Source: Bradyrhizobium australiense (GTDB lineage: Bacteria; Pseudomonadota; Alphaproteobacteria; Rhizobiales; Xanthobacteraceae). Taken from it: a stretch of DNA of 64,000 nucleotides. Made by a program: the position numbers and the translations under genes. The DNA lies in contig NZ_JAAVLX010000003.1 in the NCBI RefSeq assembly GCF_013114825.1, positions 620,001-684,000 of the forward strand, in the 5' to 3' direction. The number at the start of each line of letters is the position of its first letter. Position 1 is the stretch's first letter. Of the stretch, positions 11,238 through 20,590 are shown piece by piece. The notes beneath the pieces are model-generated. The model did no database searches, was not told the DNA's origin, and saw only the letters and a program-made list of their open reading frames with translations.

Positions 11238-12290
11238 CTACTCCGCCGGCTGCAATGCCGGAGCCGCCTTCTTCGGCGCAATCCAGAACGCAGCCGGCCG
11301 CTCGAACAGGAAGTTCGCCCGCAGCGCCAGGGCCAGGCGCCAGATCACCACCGCCCCTGCGACGCCCGCAACCGTCACGATCAGGGAAATCATTCCGATA
11401 TCGGCGATCAGGCCGGTCTTCAAGAGCAGCGTTCGCGTCACCGCCATCGGCAGGAAGAAGGCGAGATAGATGACGATGGAATGCTCGCCGGAATAGCGCA
11501 GGAAGTTCAGCCACTGCATGCGCGCCAGCAGCGTGCCCATGACGATGATGGCGCACGCGCCCGCAAAGCCGAGTGCCAGTGAAACGAGCGGCCATTCGCC
11601 AACGCCGGATATGACTAGCGCGCCGTTGACGAGCGCCCACAACGCGACGCCCAAGAGTGCGAGGGAGGGGTGTGCGCGCGCGCGGTCCGACAACGCGAAC
11701 ACGTAGTTGGCAAACAAGTAGCCGGAATAGAAATAGACGAAGCGCCCGCAGAATTCGTCGATCACGGTCCAGCCTGTCCCGATGTGTGCCATCTCGAGCG
11801 CGGCGGCTGCGAGCCAGATCGCAAGCGGCGGTACGCCGCGTAACAGTTTTGTGACAACGAAGAACACCGGCAGCAAATAAATGAACCACAGCGTGCCGAA
11901 CGGCTCGACGAAAGATTCCAGATACATGAATCCGACATGCTGCCAACCCGATTCAGCGGCGAACGACGGTGCCTTGAAGCCGAACTGGATCGTTACCCAC
12001 AGCACATAAAAATAGCCGAAGTGCAGGACCTTGCGGTCGAAATAGGTGCGCCAGTCACGGTCGATCACGACGGCAAGAAACAGGCCCGAAATCAGGAAGA
12101 AATCCGGCATCCGGAACGGCTTTGCGAACATCACGAACGCATGCATGAAGCCGCTCTGGCCGGCCGCCGCCTCCACCCCCAGCACGGAATGCATCATCAC
12201 CACCATGACGATGCAGATGCCCTTGGCGTAGTCCACCCAATCGATGCGGGTGGAGCGTTCAGTGACGGCGGATGTACCGTTTGAAGTCAT
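11238..12290 (-). CDS. Acyltransferase 3 family membrane protein
   Basis: A 350-residue multi-spanning inner-membrane protein. Near the N-terminus DWVDYAKGICIVMVVMMH carries the Asp and His pattern of the acyltransferase-3/OpgC superfamily, and FRMPDFFLISGLFL is the second conserved block. About ten hydrophobic segments follow. Members O-acylate exported sugars, glucans or lipids. The acceptor is unknown here, but the divergent neighbour makes UDP-glucuronate, so an exopolysaccharide or lipopolysaccharide substrate is a fair guess (inference). Start ATG 12288-12290. Confidence 0.85.
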   Translation of the reverse strand: MTSNGTSAVTERSTRIDWVDYAKGICIVMVVMMHSVLGVEAAAGQSGFMHAFVMFAKPFRMPDFFLISGLFLAVVIDRDWRTYFDRKVLHFGYFYVLWVTIQFGFKAPSFAAESGWQHVGFMYLESFVEPFGTLWFIYLLPVFFVVTKLLRGVPPLAIWLAAAALEMAHIGTGWTVIDEFCGRFVYFYSGYLFANYVFALSDRARAHPSLALLGVALWALVNGALVISGVGEWPLVSLALGFAGACAIIVMGTLLARMQWLNFLRYSGEHSIVIYLAFFLPMAVTRTLLLKTGLIADIGMISLIVTVAGVAGAVVIWRLALALRANFLFERPAAFWIAPKKAAPALQPAE

Positions 12291-12469
12291 CGGTGTTCCT
12301 TTTCGGCGCGACGTGGCCGCATCTTCGGCCTGATCCGTTGCTTTCTCCTTTATTCATACAAAGCATATGCCGGGATCGGGCGCTTTTTCCGATTTCCCCT
12401 TTGATGAAAAATGCTCTAAGACGCCCACAAAATCGGATTGGCGTTAACCATCAAATACAGGTTGTTTTC

Positions 12470-13786
12470 ATGCGAATCGCCATGATTGGCACGGGCTACG
12501 TGGGGCTGGTATCCGGCGCTTGCTTTGCCGATTTCGGCCACCAGGTCACTTGCGTTGACAAGGATGCCGGCAAGATCGAAGCTCTGCGCAGAGGCGAGAT
12601 CCCGATATTCGAGCCCGGCCTTGACGCGCTGGTGGCCTCCAACGTCAAGGCCAGGCGGCTGGATTTCACCACCGACCTGACGGCGCCGGTTGCCGAAGCC
12701 GACGCCGTGTTCATCGCCGTCGGCACGCCGTCGCGGCGTGGCGATGGCCATGCCGACTTGAGTTACGTCTACAGCGCCGCGCGCGAGATCGCAGCCGCGC
12801 TGTCGGGCTTTACGGTGGTCGTCACCAAATCGACCGTGCCGGTCGGCACTGGCGATGAGGTCGAGCGGTTGATCCGCGAGGCCAATCCGTCGGCTGATGT
12901 GGTGGTCGCCTCCAATCCGGAATTTTTGCGCGAGGGCGCCGCGATCCGAGACTTCAAATTCCCTGACCGTATCGTGGTCGGGACTGAAGACGAACGCGGG
13001 CGCAAGGTGCTCGGCGACGTCTACCGGCCGCTGTCGCTCAACCAGGCGCCGTTGATGTTCACGGCGCGGCGCACCGCGGAGTTGATCAAGTACGCCGCCA
13101 ACGCGTTCCTCGCCACCAAGATCACCTTCATCAACGAGATTGCCGATCTCTCGGAAAAGGTCGGCGCCGACGTGCAGCAAGTCGCGCGCGGCATCGGGCT
13201 CGACAACCGCATCGGCTCAAAATTCCTGCATGCCGGTCCGGGCTTCGGCGGCTCCTGCTTTCCGAAGGATACCCGCGCGCTGGTCAAGATCGCGCAGGAT
13301 CATGACGTGCAGCTGCGCATCGTCGAAGCCGTGCTCGGCGTCAACGACATCAGAAAGCGGGCGATGGCGCGCAAGGTTTCCAACGCAACCGGCGGCTTGC
13401 GCGGCAAGACGGTGGCGGTGCTCGGCCTCACCTTCAAGCCCGACACCGACGACATGCGCGAGGCGCCGTCAATTCCGCTCGTCACCGGCTTGCTCGACAT
13501 GGGAGCGAAGGTGCGGGCACATGATCCGGTCGGCATGGAGCAGGCGAAGAAGGAACTGCCCGAGATCGAATATTGCACTGATCCTTACGAATGCGCGCGC
13601 GGCGCGGATGCGCTGGTGATCGTCACCGAGTGGGTCCAGTTCCGGGCGCTTGATCTGGAGCGCCTGAAGAGCGAAATGGCGCAGCCCGTCGTTGTCGACC
13701 TGCGCAACATCTACCGTCCCGAGGACATGGCCGCGCAGGGCTTCACGTATGAGAGTGTCGGACGGGCACCTGAGCCGAAGGTGTAG
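12470..13786 (+). CDS. UDP-glucose 6-dehydrogenase
   Basis: Oxidises UDP-glucose to UDP-glucuronate with NAD+ in two steps, supplying surface polysaccharide synthesis. The 438-residue product starts MRIAMIGTGYVGLVSGACFA (NAD-binding GxGxxG), has VTKSTVPVGTG and SNPEFLREG in the middle, the catalytic-Cys motif GPGFGGSCFPKDT near residue 260, and GLTFKPDTDDMREAPS in the C-terminal domain. The open frame begins at 12272, but ATG 12470 is where the family starts. Divergent from the acyltransferase gene. Often named ugd, udg or rkpK. Confidence 0.95.
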   Translation: MRIAMIGTGYVGLVSGACFADFGHQVTCVDKDAGKIEALRRGEIPIFEPGLDALVASNVKARRLDFTTDLTAPVAEADAVFIAVGTPSRRGDGHADLSYVYSAAREIAAALSGFTVVVTKSTVPVGTGDEVERLIREANPSADVVVASNPEFLREGAAIRDFKFPDRIVVGTEDERGRKVLGDVYRPLSLNQAPLMFTARRTAELIKYAANAFLATKITFINEIADLSEKVGADVQQVARGIGLDNRIGSKFLHAGPGFGGSCFPKDTRALVKIAQDHDVQLRIVEAVLGVNDIRKRAMARKVSNATGGLRGKTVAVLGLTFKPDTDDMREAPSIPLVTGLLDMGAKVRAHDPVGMEQAKKELPEIEYCTDPYECARGADALVIVTEWVQFRALDLERLKSEMAQPVVVDLRNIYRPEDMAAQGFTYESVGRAPEPKV

Positions 13787-13799
13787 CCGCAAGCATAGT

Positions 13800-13895
13800 T
13801 GTCATACCCCGCGCAGGCGGGGTATCCAGTACGCACGGTCTTCGTAATCTGTAGCGTCTGCGTTTACTGGATCACCCGCTTTCGCGGGTGATGAC
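13800..13895. repeat. Palindromic repeat, family B
   Basis: Arms gtcataccccgcgcaggcgg and cacccgctttcgcgggtgat flank ccagtacgca and tactggat. It lies between UDP-glucose dehydrogenase and hrpB, ending 12 bases before the hrpB start. Confidence 0.88.
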
Positions 13896-13907
13896 GGATG
13901 AGAGATA

Positions 13908-16520
13908 TTGCCTCTTACTTTCGACGCCCCTCTCCCGATCGACGCGGTGCTCGACGAGCTCGGGCGCACGCTCGCGGCCAACAACAGCGCGGTGCTGGTG
14001 GCGCCTCCCGGGGCCGGCAAGACCACGCGGGTGCCGCTGGCGCTGCTCGATGCGCCCTGGCTGAAAAACAAGAAGATCATCATGCTGGAGCCGCGGCGGA
14101 TCGCAGCGCGGGCCAGCGCCGAACGGATGGCGCGGACGCTCGGCGAGCGGGCAGGGGAAACCGTCGGTTACCGCGTCCGCTTCGGCTCCAAGATTTCGCG
14201 CGCGACCCGGATCGAGGTCGTCACCGAGGGAATCTTTTCGCGCCAGATTCTCGATGATCCCGAGTTGAACGGCGTTGCCGCCGTGCTGTTCGACGAATTT
14301 CACGAGCGTTCGCTCGATGCCGATTTGGGGCTCGCGCTCGCCCGCGATGCGCAGACCGGCCTGCGCGAGGACCTGCGTATCCTCGTGATGTCGGCGACAC
14401 TGGACGGCGCGCGGGTCGGCAAATTGCTCGGCGACGCGCCGGTGGTCGCCAGCGAGGGCCGCGCCTTTCCGGTGGAGACGCGCTACCTCGGGCGCAAGGC
14501 GGACGCGCCGATCGAGCGGCAGATGGCGGATGCGATCGCGACCGCGCTGCGCGCCGATCCCGGCTCGGTGCTGGCGTTTCTGCCGGGCGCGGCCGAAATC
14601 CGCCGCACGCAGAATTTTCTCAGCGAACGGGTTCATGATGCGAGCGTCGAGATCGTGCCGCTGTTCGGTGCGCTCGAGGCGAGCGTGCAGGACCGTGCCA
14701 TCGCGCCGGCACCGAAGGGCCAACGCAAGGTCGTGCTGGCGACCTCGATTGGCGAGACCTCGCTGACCATCGAGGGCGTTCGCATCGTCATCGATTCCGG
14801 CCTGGCACGCGTGCCGCGCTACGAGCCAGACATTGGTCTGACCCGGCTGGAGACTGTGCGCGCCTCGCGCGCCGCCGTCGATCAGCGCCGCGGCCGCGCC
14901 GGCCGCACCGAGCCCGGCGTGTGCTATCGGCTGTGGGATGAACCGCAAACGGGGTCGCTCGCGGCCTACACCCAGCCAGAAATTCTCTCCGCCGATCTTT
15001 CCTCGCTGGTGCTCGATCTCGCGCAATGGGGCGTGCGCGATCCGGCGACGCTGGCGTTTCTCGATGCTCCGCCGGCGCCGGCGTTGAAGGAAGCGGGCAG
15101 CCTGCTTCTCGAACTCGGCGCTCTCGATAGCGACGGCCGCATCACCGCAGAGGGCAAGAGCCTTCGGGCGCTGGCGCTGCCGCCACGGCTCGCGCGCATG
15201 ATCGTGGATTCGCATCGGCTGGGGGCGGGCGAGGAGGCGGCCGAAATCGCCGCCATTCTTACCGAGCGCGGCCTGGGCGGCGACAGCGTCGATCTCTACC
15301 ATCGGCTCGACCAGTTCCGCCGCGACCGCTCGCCGCGCGCCAGTAGCGCGCGCCGTCTCGCGCAGCGCTGGGTGCAGCAGGTGGCGGCGGAGGAACGAGC
15401 CAACGAATCGGCTCTCTCCTCTCCCTCCCCCCTTGCGGGGGAGGGCCGGGGAGAGGGGTCCACACGGGAAGTCCCTCCTGGGCTTACCCCCTTCCCCCAC
15501 CCCTCCCCGCAAGGGGGAGGGGAGCCCTACCGTTCTCGTCCACCCAACGATGAACTTTCCAGCGGCGTCATGCTCGCACTCGCTTTCCCCGATCGCATCG
15601 CGCGCAATCGCGGTAACGGCAGTTTCGTGCTCGCCAACGGCCGCGGCGCCGCCGTCGAGCAAACCTCGTCGCTGGCGCGCGCGCCCTATATTGCCGTTGC
15701 CGAGCTGACCGGAACCGCGGCCCAGGGGCGCATTTTGCTGGCGGCGCCGATCGCACAATCCGATATCGAAGCGCGCTTCGCCGATCAGATCGAAAGCATG
15801 GAAGAGATTTCATTCGACCGCAGCGCGATGGCGTTGCGCGCGCGCCGCAAGCGGTCGCTGCATGCGATCACGCTGTCGGAAGCGCCGGTCGCGCTGTCGC
15901 CCTCTGCAGAGACCGCGCGCATCTTCGCTGCAGGCCTCATCGCGGCCGGGCTCGACAAATTGCCGTGGTCGAAATCCCTGAAGCAGTGGCGCGACCGTGT
16001 GATGTTTCTGCGCAAGGCGGAAGGTGATAGCTGGCCCGATCTGTCGGATGCGGCGCTGGCAGCCGAAGCCGAGAACTGGCTGGTGCCGGCGCTTTACCAC
16101 AAGACTTCGCTGAAGGATTTTTCTCCCGGCGATCTCTCCGATGCGCTGATGACGCTGTTGCCATGGGAGTTGCGCGCACGGCTGGAGCGCGAGGCGCCGA
16201 CGCATTTCGAAGCGCCGACCGGCACCATGCTCGCGATCGACTACGAAGCCGAGCAGGGCCCGACCATCGCGGTGCGCTTGCAGGAACTGTTCGGGCTCAA
16301 GTCCCATCCCTCGATCGCCAAAGGCAAAGTGCCGCTGGTGCTGGAATTGCTGTCGCCGGCGCAACGTCCGGTGCAGGTGACGCGTGACCTGCCAGGCTTC
16401 TGGCGCGGCAGCTACGCGGCCGTGCGCTCCGACTTGCGCGGCCGCTACCCCCGCCACCCCTGGCCGGAAGACCCGGCCACCGCGCTGCCGACCCGCCGCG
16501 TCAAGCCGCGCGGAACGTGA
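13908..16520 (+). CDS. hrpB: ATP-dependent RNA helicase HrpB with in-frame repeat insertion
   Basis: An 870-residue DEAH-box helicase of the HrpB group. Walker A is VAPPGAGKTT (about residue 32), followed by EPRRIAARA, DEFHERS (motif II), SATLDG (motif III), ATSIGETSLT and the QRRGRAGRTEPG motif VI near residue 325. The C-terminal HrpB-specific region ends WRGSYAAVRSDLRGRYPRHPWPEDP. The only in-frame start near the front is TTG 13908, behind GGATGAGAGA; an upstream stop overlaps 13899-13901. Between about residues 502 and 545 the protein is translated from a family D palindrome (15414-15530) that fell in frame between two helices. Role in bacteria is poorly defined. Confidence 0.93.
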   Translation: MPLTFDAPLPIDAVLDELGRTLAANNSAVLVAPPGAGKTTRVPLALLDAPWLKNKKIIMLEPRRIAARASAERMARTLGERAGETVGYRVRFGSKISRATRIEVVTEGIFSRQILDDPELNGVAAVLFDEFHERSLDADLGLALARDAQTGLREDLRILVMSATLDGARVGKLLGDAPVVASEGRAFPVETRYLGRKADAPIERQMADAIATALRADPGSVLAFLPGAAEIRRTQNFLSERVHDASVEIVPLFGALEASVQDRAIAPAPKGQRKVVLATSIGETSLTIEGVRIVIDSGLARVPRYEPDIGLTRLETVRASRAAVDQRRGRAGRTEPGVCYRLWDEPQTGSLAAYTQPEILSADLSSLVLDLAQWGVRDPATLAFLDAPPAPALKEAGSLLLELGALDSDGRITAEGKSLRALALPPRLARMIVDSHRLGAGEEAAEIAAILTERGLGGDSVDLYHRLDQFRRDRSPRASSARRLAQRWVQQVAAEERANESALSSPSPLAGEGRGEGSTREVPPGLTPFPHPSPQGGGEPYRSRPPNDELSSGVMLALAFPDRIARNRGNGSFVLANGRGAAVEQTSSLARAPYIAVAELTGTAAQGRILLAAPIAQSDIEARFADQIESMEEISFDRSAMALRARRKRSLHAITLSEAPVALSPSAETARIFAAGLIAAGLDKLPWSKSLKQWRDRVMFLRKAEGDSWPDLSDAALAAEAENWLVPALYHKTSLKDFSPGDLSDALMTLLPWELRARLEREAPTHFEAPTGTMLAIDYEAEQGPTIAVRLQELFGLKSHPSIAKGKVPLVLELLSPAQRPVQVTRDLPGFWRGSYAAVRSDLRGRYPRHPWPEDPATALPTRRVKPRGT
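15414..15530. repeat. Family D palindrome inside hrpB
   Basis: Arms ctccctcccccctt...gcggggg and cccctccccgcaagggggag enclose gggccggggagaggggt. It is the same element as in the intergenic copies, yet it reads through in frame as a Pro/Ser/Gly-rich loop (SPSPLAGEGRGEG...PHPSPQGGGE) with no stop codon and no frameshift. Confidence 0.88.
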
Positions 16521-16528
16521 GGGCTTTA

Positions 16529-16577
16529 ACTCCCTCGCCCCGCTCTTCGCGGGGAGAGGTTAAGCGGGGCGAGGTTC
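16529..16577. repeat. Short family D palindrome after hrpB
   Basis: cgccccgctcttcgcgggga followed by gaggttaagcggggcgaggt forms nested hairpins just downstream of the hrpB stop. A likely terminator-like element and a shortened relative of family D. Confidence 0.65.
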
Positions 16578-16700
16578 ACGAGACGGCGTTAACACTTCAC
16601 TCATCCTTTTCGTCGAAATGACACGCTCTGCCATCGCCGTTAAGTCGCGGCTTGGCGGCCGGCGTGGTGATATCGGTGGTCCGGCAATCGAGTGTGGCGC

Positions 16701-17216
16701 ATGCGTAACCTGATGATCCTTGCCGCCGTCCTGGTCGGCCTCGGCACCTACATGGCGCAGATGGCGGCCAAGATGTCGCCGGCTTCGGCCTCCGCCAGCA
16801 CATCGCCGAAAAATGCTCCCGTGCAAACCGTCGCGCAAGCTTCCGGCCGCAGCCTCGACATTGTCGGCGATGCGCGCGGCCATTTCCAGACCGACGGCCG
16901 CATCGACGGACAACGCATCAACTTCATGGTCGACACCGGCGCCTCGCTGGTGGCGCTGAACGAAAAGTCGGCGGCCCGCTTCGGCCTGCGCCCCTCACGC
17001 AGCGACTACAACGCCACCGTCTCCACCGCCAACGGCACCATCAAGGCCGCGCGGACGCGGCTTGCGGTGATCGAACTAGGCAGTCTCGTGGTGCGCGACG
17101 TCGACGCCGTGGTGCTGCCGGACGAGGCATTGTCGGAAAACCTGCTCGGCCTGTCGTTCCTGTCGAAGCTGAAGCGCTTCGAATACGCCAACGGCAGACT
17201 GGTGCTGGAACAGTAA
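16701..17216 (+). CDS. TIGR02281-type membrane-anchored aspartic protease
   Basis: A retropepsin-like protein of 171 residues (174 from GTG 16692). One N-terminal hydrophobic segment (LMILAAVLVGLGTYMA) anchors it in the inner membrane with the protease domain in the periplasm. The domain has the single active-site motif NFMVDTGASLVAL at about residue 75, and LLGLSFLSKLKRFEY near the end matches the clan AA flap and psi-loop. Members act as homodimers because each chain supplies one Asp. Substrate unknown. ATG 16701 is preferred because it directly precedes the membrane segment. Confidence 0.85.
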   Translation: MRNLMILAAVLVGLGTYMAQMAAKMSPASASASTSPKNAPVQTVAQASGRSLDIVGDARGHFQTDGRIDGQRINFMVDTGASLVALNEKSAARFGLRPSRSDYNATVSTANGTIKAARTRLAVIELGSLVVRDVDAVVLPDEALSENLLGLSFLSKLKRFEYANGRLVLEQ

Positions 17217-17333
17217 GGTTACCTGGCTACCAAACCGCCGCAATTGATCGTCACAAGGCACCGACCCGCCTATCGCCCGGCCTGCGGTTTCGCTATGGCT
17301 GCGGTTCCCTCGCATTCACGATAAGGCCATTTC

Positions 17334-18833
17334 ATGTTTCCGAAGCCCAAATCCGCGCTGGTCCCCAACACCCATGAGTTCGAATCCGGGCCTATGGTGA
17401 AGGCGACCGGCTTTCGCGAATATGACGCGCGCTGGCTGTTCGAGAAGGAAATCAATTTGATGGGCGTTCAGGCGCTGGGCATGGGGCTCGGTGCGCTGAT
17501 TGGGGAACTCGGCGTCAAACAGGAAATCGTGACCGGCCACGATTTCCGCGGCTATTCGGCCTCGATCAAATACGCGCTGATTTCTGGCCTGATGGCGGCC
17601 GGCTGCAAGGTGCATGATATCGGGCTGGCGGTAACGCCGATGGCCTATTTCGCGCAGTTCGATCTCGACGTGCCCTGCGTCGCGATGGTGACGGCTTCGC
17701 ATAACGACAATGGCTGGACCGGCGTGAAGATGGGCGCCAACCGCCCGCTCACCTTCGGCCCCGACGAGATGACGCGGCTGAAGGAAATCGTGCTCAATGC
17801 CGATTTCAAAAACCAAGCCGGCGGCTCCTATCAGTTCCACGAGAATTTCCCCGCGCGCTACATCGCTGATCTGACAAGCCGTCCCAAGCTGAAGCGCAAG
17901 CTGAAAGTCGTGGTCGCCTGCGGCAACGGCACGGCGGGCGCGTTCGCGCCGCAGGTGATGGAGGCGATCGGCTGCGAAGTCATCCCGCTCGACACCGAAC
18001 TCGATCACACCTTTCCGAAATACAATCCGAACCCCGAAGACATGGAGATGCTGCACGCGATTCGCGATGCGGTGCTCAAGCACAAGGCCGATGTGGGCTT
18101 AGGTTTCGACGGCGATGGCGACCGCTGCGGCGTGGTCGACAACACCGGCGAGGAAATCTTCGCCGACAAGGTCGGCGTGATGCTGGCGCGCGACATGTCG
18201 GCGATCCACAAGGACGCGCAGTTCGTGGTTGATGTGAAATCGACGGGATTGTTCGTGACGGACCCGGTGCTGCAAAGGCAGGGCGCGAAGACCGCGTATT
18301 GGAAAACCGGCCATTCCTACATGAAGCGCCGCACCAACGAGATGGGCGCGCTGGCGGGATTCGAGAAATCTGGCCACTTCTTCTTCAACAAGCCGTTCGG
18401 CCGCGGCTACGACGATGGCTTGGTCTCCGCGATTGCGATCTGTGAGATGCTCGACCGCGCGCCGGATAAGTCGATGGCGGACCTGAAAGACGCGATTCCG
18501 AAAACCTGGTCGTCGCCGACGATGTCGCCGCATTGCGCCGACGAGGTGAAGTACGCCGTCGCCGACGCCGTGGTGAAGCATTTCGAGGACAAGCAGAAGA
18601 ACGGCGAAAGGATCGCGGGCCAGAAGATCCGCGATCTCGTCACCGTCAACGGCGTGCGCGTCACGGTAGAAGACGGAAGCTGGGGCCTGGTGCGGGCTTC
18701 ATCCAACAAGCCGGAGCTGGTGGTAGTGGTTGAAAGCCCGGTGAGCGAGGCGCGCATGCGCGACATGTTCGAGGCGATGGATTCCGTGCTGCGGACGCAT
18801 TCGGAAGTCGGTGAGTATAATCAGAAGATTTGA
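17334..18833 (+). CDS. Phosphomannomutase/phosphoglucomutase
   Basis: A 499-residue alpha-D-phosphohexomutase that interconverts mannose or glucose 1- and 6-phosphates for nucleotide-sugar supply. The four domains are visible: the phosphoserine loop VTASHNDNGWTGVK (about residue 120), the Mg-binding loop GFDGDGDRCG (about residue 260), the sugar-specificity loop GFEKSGHFFF (about residue 344), and a C-terminal phosphate-binding segment with EDGSWGLVRASSNKPEL. With the UDP-glucose dehydrogenase 3.5 kb upstream this suggests a polysaccharide precursor role. Gene symbol left open (manB/algC/pgm naming is inconsistent). A repeat follows the stop. Confidence 0.93.
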   Translation: MFPKPKSALVPNTHEFESGPMVKATGFREYDARWLFEKEINLMGVQALGMGLGALIGELGVKQEIVTGHDFRGYSASIKYALISGLMAAGCKVHDIGLAVTPMAYFAQFDLDVPCVAMVTASHNDNGWTGVKMGANRPLTFGPDEMTRLKEIVLNADFKNQAGGSYQFHENFPARYIADLTSRPKLKRKLKVVVACGNGTAGAFAPQVMEAIGCEVIPLDTELDHTFPKYNPNPEDMEMLHAIRDAVLKHKADVGLGFDGDGDRCGVVDNTGEEIFADKVGVMLARDMSAIHKDAQFVVDVKSTGLFVTDPVLQRQGAKTAYWKTGHSYMKRRTNEMGALAGFEKSGHFFFNKPFGRGYDDGLVSAIAICEMLDRAPDKSMADLKDAIPKTWSSPTMSPHCADEVKYAVADAVVKHFEDKQKNGERIAGQKIRDLVTVNGVRVTVEDGSWGLVRASSNKPELVVVVESPVSEARMRDMFEAMDSVLRTHSEVGEYNQKI

Positions 18834-18866
18834 AGCGGGCGGCGGCTCAGTCACCCCACCTGCGCT

Positions 18867-18969
18867 CGTCGTCCCCCGCGAAGGCGGGAGACCCAGCACG
18901 CCGCGGCTTCTCGGTTCTGTCGCTGTCGTCTCTGGAATACTGGGTCACCCGCTTTCGCGGGTGACGACA
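18867..18969. repeat. Palindromic repeat, family B
   Basis: cgtcccccgcgaaggcggga with cccagcacgccgcgg, and actgggtcacccgctttcgc on the right, between the convergent phosphomutase and Lrp genes. Confidence 0.88.
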
Positions 18970-18996
18970 GCCGAGTGATGGTCGCGGGATCGGCCT

Positions 18997-19497
18997 TTAC
19001 GCAGCCGGCACCGGCAGTGCGGTCACCGACTTGATCTTCTCCATCGCAAATCGCGAGGTGACGTTCTTCAGCGGCACGGCGCTGATCAGCTTTTTGTAAA
19101 ACACGTCATAGCTCGCCATATCGGCGACCACGACGCGCAGCATGTAGTCGACGTCGCCGGCCATCCGATAAAACTCCATCACCTCGGGCATGGCGCTGAC
19201 GGCATCGGCAAACTTTCGCAGCCAGGCTTCCGAGTGGTCGGCGCTCTCGACCGAGACGAATACCGAGATGCCAAGGCCGATCTTGTTCTGGTCGACCAGC
19301 GCCACCCGGCGCAGGATCACACCATCGGCTTCCAGCCGCTGGATTCGTTTCCAGCACGGCGTCGACGACAGCCCGACCCGGTCCCCAATCTCGGCGACGG
19401 ACAGCGAAGCGTCCTCCTGCAGCACGGTCAGGATCTTGCGGTCGATGGCATCCAAGCGGCGGCTGGCTTCAGGGAGCTGAACAGCTAGGTCGGTCAT
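18997..19497 (-). CDS. Lrp/AsnC family transcriptional regulator
   Basis: A 166-residue feast/famine regulator. The N-terminal winged helix-turn-helix reads DRKILTVLQEDASLSVAEIGDRVGLSSTPCWKRIQRLEADGVI in segments (residues 19-60), and the C-terminal RAM ligand-binding domain has the VMEFYRMAGDVDYMLRVV core. Such proteins form dimers to octamers and respond to amino acids. The target is not evident. A divergent target is unlikely because pfkB lies upstream on the same strand; autoregulation is common in the family. The AT-rich stretch 19498-19560 probably carries its promoter. Confidence 0.92.
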   Translation of the reverse strand: MTDLAVQLPEASRRLDAIDRKILTVLQEDASLSVAEIGDRVGLSSTPCWKRIQRLEADGVILRRVALVDQNKIGLGISVFVSVESADHSEAWLRKFADAVSAMPEVMEFYRMAGDVDYMLRVVVADMASYDVFYKKLISAVPLKNVTSRFAMEKIKSVTALPVPAA

Positions 19498-19564
19498 GAG
19501 AAGAATGTTCCATATGAAAGGTCTGATCCCCTCATATATAGAAAATTCTTCTATAGCAAGCCCG

Positions 19565-20542
19565 CTAGTGATCGGTCGACGCCCGGTCCGAAACCTGCCC
19601 GTGGCTTAAAAGCTCTTCAACTTCAGCACGTTGCGGGGCTGCGAAGGCGCCGCCAAAGCGGGTGCATTTCAGCGCCGCGGCGGCGGAAGCGAATCGGAGC
19701 GCCTCTCGCAATTCCTGCTTCTCGGTGATGGCGAGCGCAAACGCACCGTGGAACACGTCCCCGGCGCCCAGGGTGTCTACCGTATGCACCGGGAAGGCCG
19801 GGGTTTCCTGGATGTCGCCGTTCTCGTCGAGCCAGATCGTGCCCCTCGGGCCTCGGGTTCCCGCCAGAAATGACGGGGTCAGTTTGGCGATTTTTCTCAG
19901 CGCCTGGGCGTCGTCGGTAACATCTGCGGTCTCCTGCAGCGGCTCGCTCGAGAACACCAGATGCGTGGAGGCGTTCAACAGGCCCTCGCGCAGCGACATC
20001 GCCCGATCGACGTCGACGACCACGGGAATGCCGCGCCGGACCGCCTCGGCGCAAAGCTCAGTGCAGAATTCCGCGCAGCGGCTCTCGGTGAGAATAGCGG
20101 CGCAGTCGTCCAGCAGCGTGTCGAAGTCTGGCAACTTCACATGCCACAGTTTCGGATCGCGGAAGGTCACGATAGTGCGCTCGCCGGAAGGATCGATCAT
20201 CACCGCCGAGATCGGCGTCACCAGCCCCGGCATGTGGATGAGATGTTTTGTCTCGATGCCCTCATGCGCCATCTGCTCGAAGATGAAACGGCTCGACGTT
20301 TCCTTGGCATCGCCCATCGGCCCGCAAATCGAGGCGCGGCCACCGAGCCGAACGATGCCGATCGCGCCATTGAGCGCGTTGCCGCCGCAGATTTCATCGA
20401 ACGCGGTGGCGTTCTCCTTGGAACCGCGCCCGGGAACACCCGGCGTATGAAAGGTGAGGTCGCGCACCGGCATGCCGATGCAGAGGACGCGCGGAGGTAT
20501 TTTCGGCGCCTTGTCCTGAAAGTTCATGGATGGGTCCGTCAT
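19565..20542 (-). CDS. PfkB family carbohydrate kinase
   Basis: A 325-residue ribokinase-type sugar or nucleoside kinase. Signature 1 is GGNALNGAIGIVRLGG (residues 54-69), signature 2 is DTLGAGDVFHGAFA near residue 255, whose Asp is the catalytic base, and the anion-hole GAGD is intact. The sugar cannot be deduced. It is the last gene of a minus-strand cluster HIT-nudC-pfkB (48-base gap to nudC), which hints at a role in nucleotide or sugar salvage (inference). Confidence 0.88.
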   Translation of the reverse strand: MTDPSMNFQDKAPKIPPRVLCIGMPVRDLTFHTPGVPGRGSKENATAFDEICGGNALNGAIGIVRLGGRASICGPMGDAKETSSRFIFEQMAHEGIETKHLIHMPGLVTPISAVMIDPSGERTIVTFRDPKLWHVKLPDFDTLLDDCAAILTESRCAEFCTELCAEAVRRGIPVVVDVDRAMSLREGLLNASTHLVFSSEPLQETADVTDDAQALRKIAKLTPSFLAGTRGPRGTIWLDENGDIQETPAFPVHTVDTLGAGDVFHGAFALAITEKQELREALRFASAAAALKCTRFGGAFAAPQRAEVEELLSHGQVSDRASTDH

Positions 20543-20590
20543 GTCCGTTCAAGTCCCCAGTCAATTGAGCAAGCAGGCGCCGGTTCCCTG

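Noticed and set aside
13872..15758. 628-codon minus-strand frame opposite hrpB
   Set aside because: Antisense shadow of hrpB; reads through the palindrome and has no recognisable motif or ribosome-binding site.
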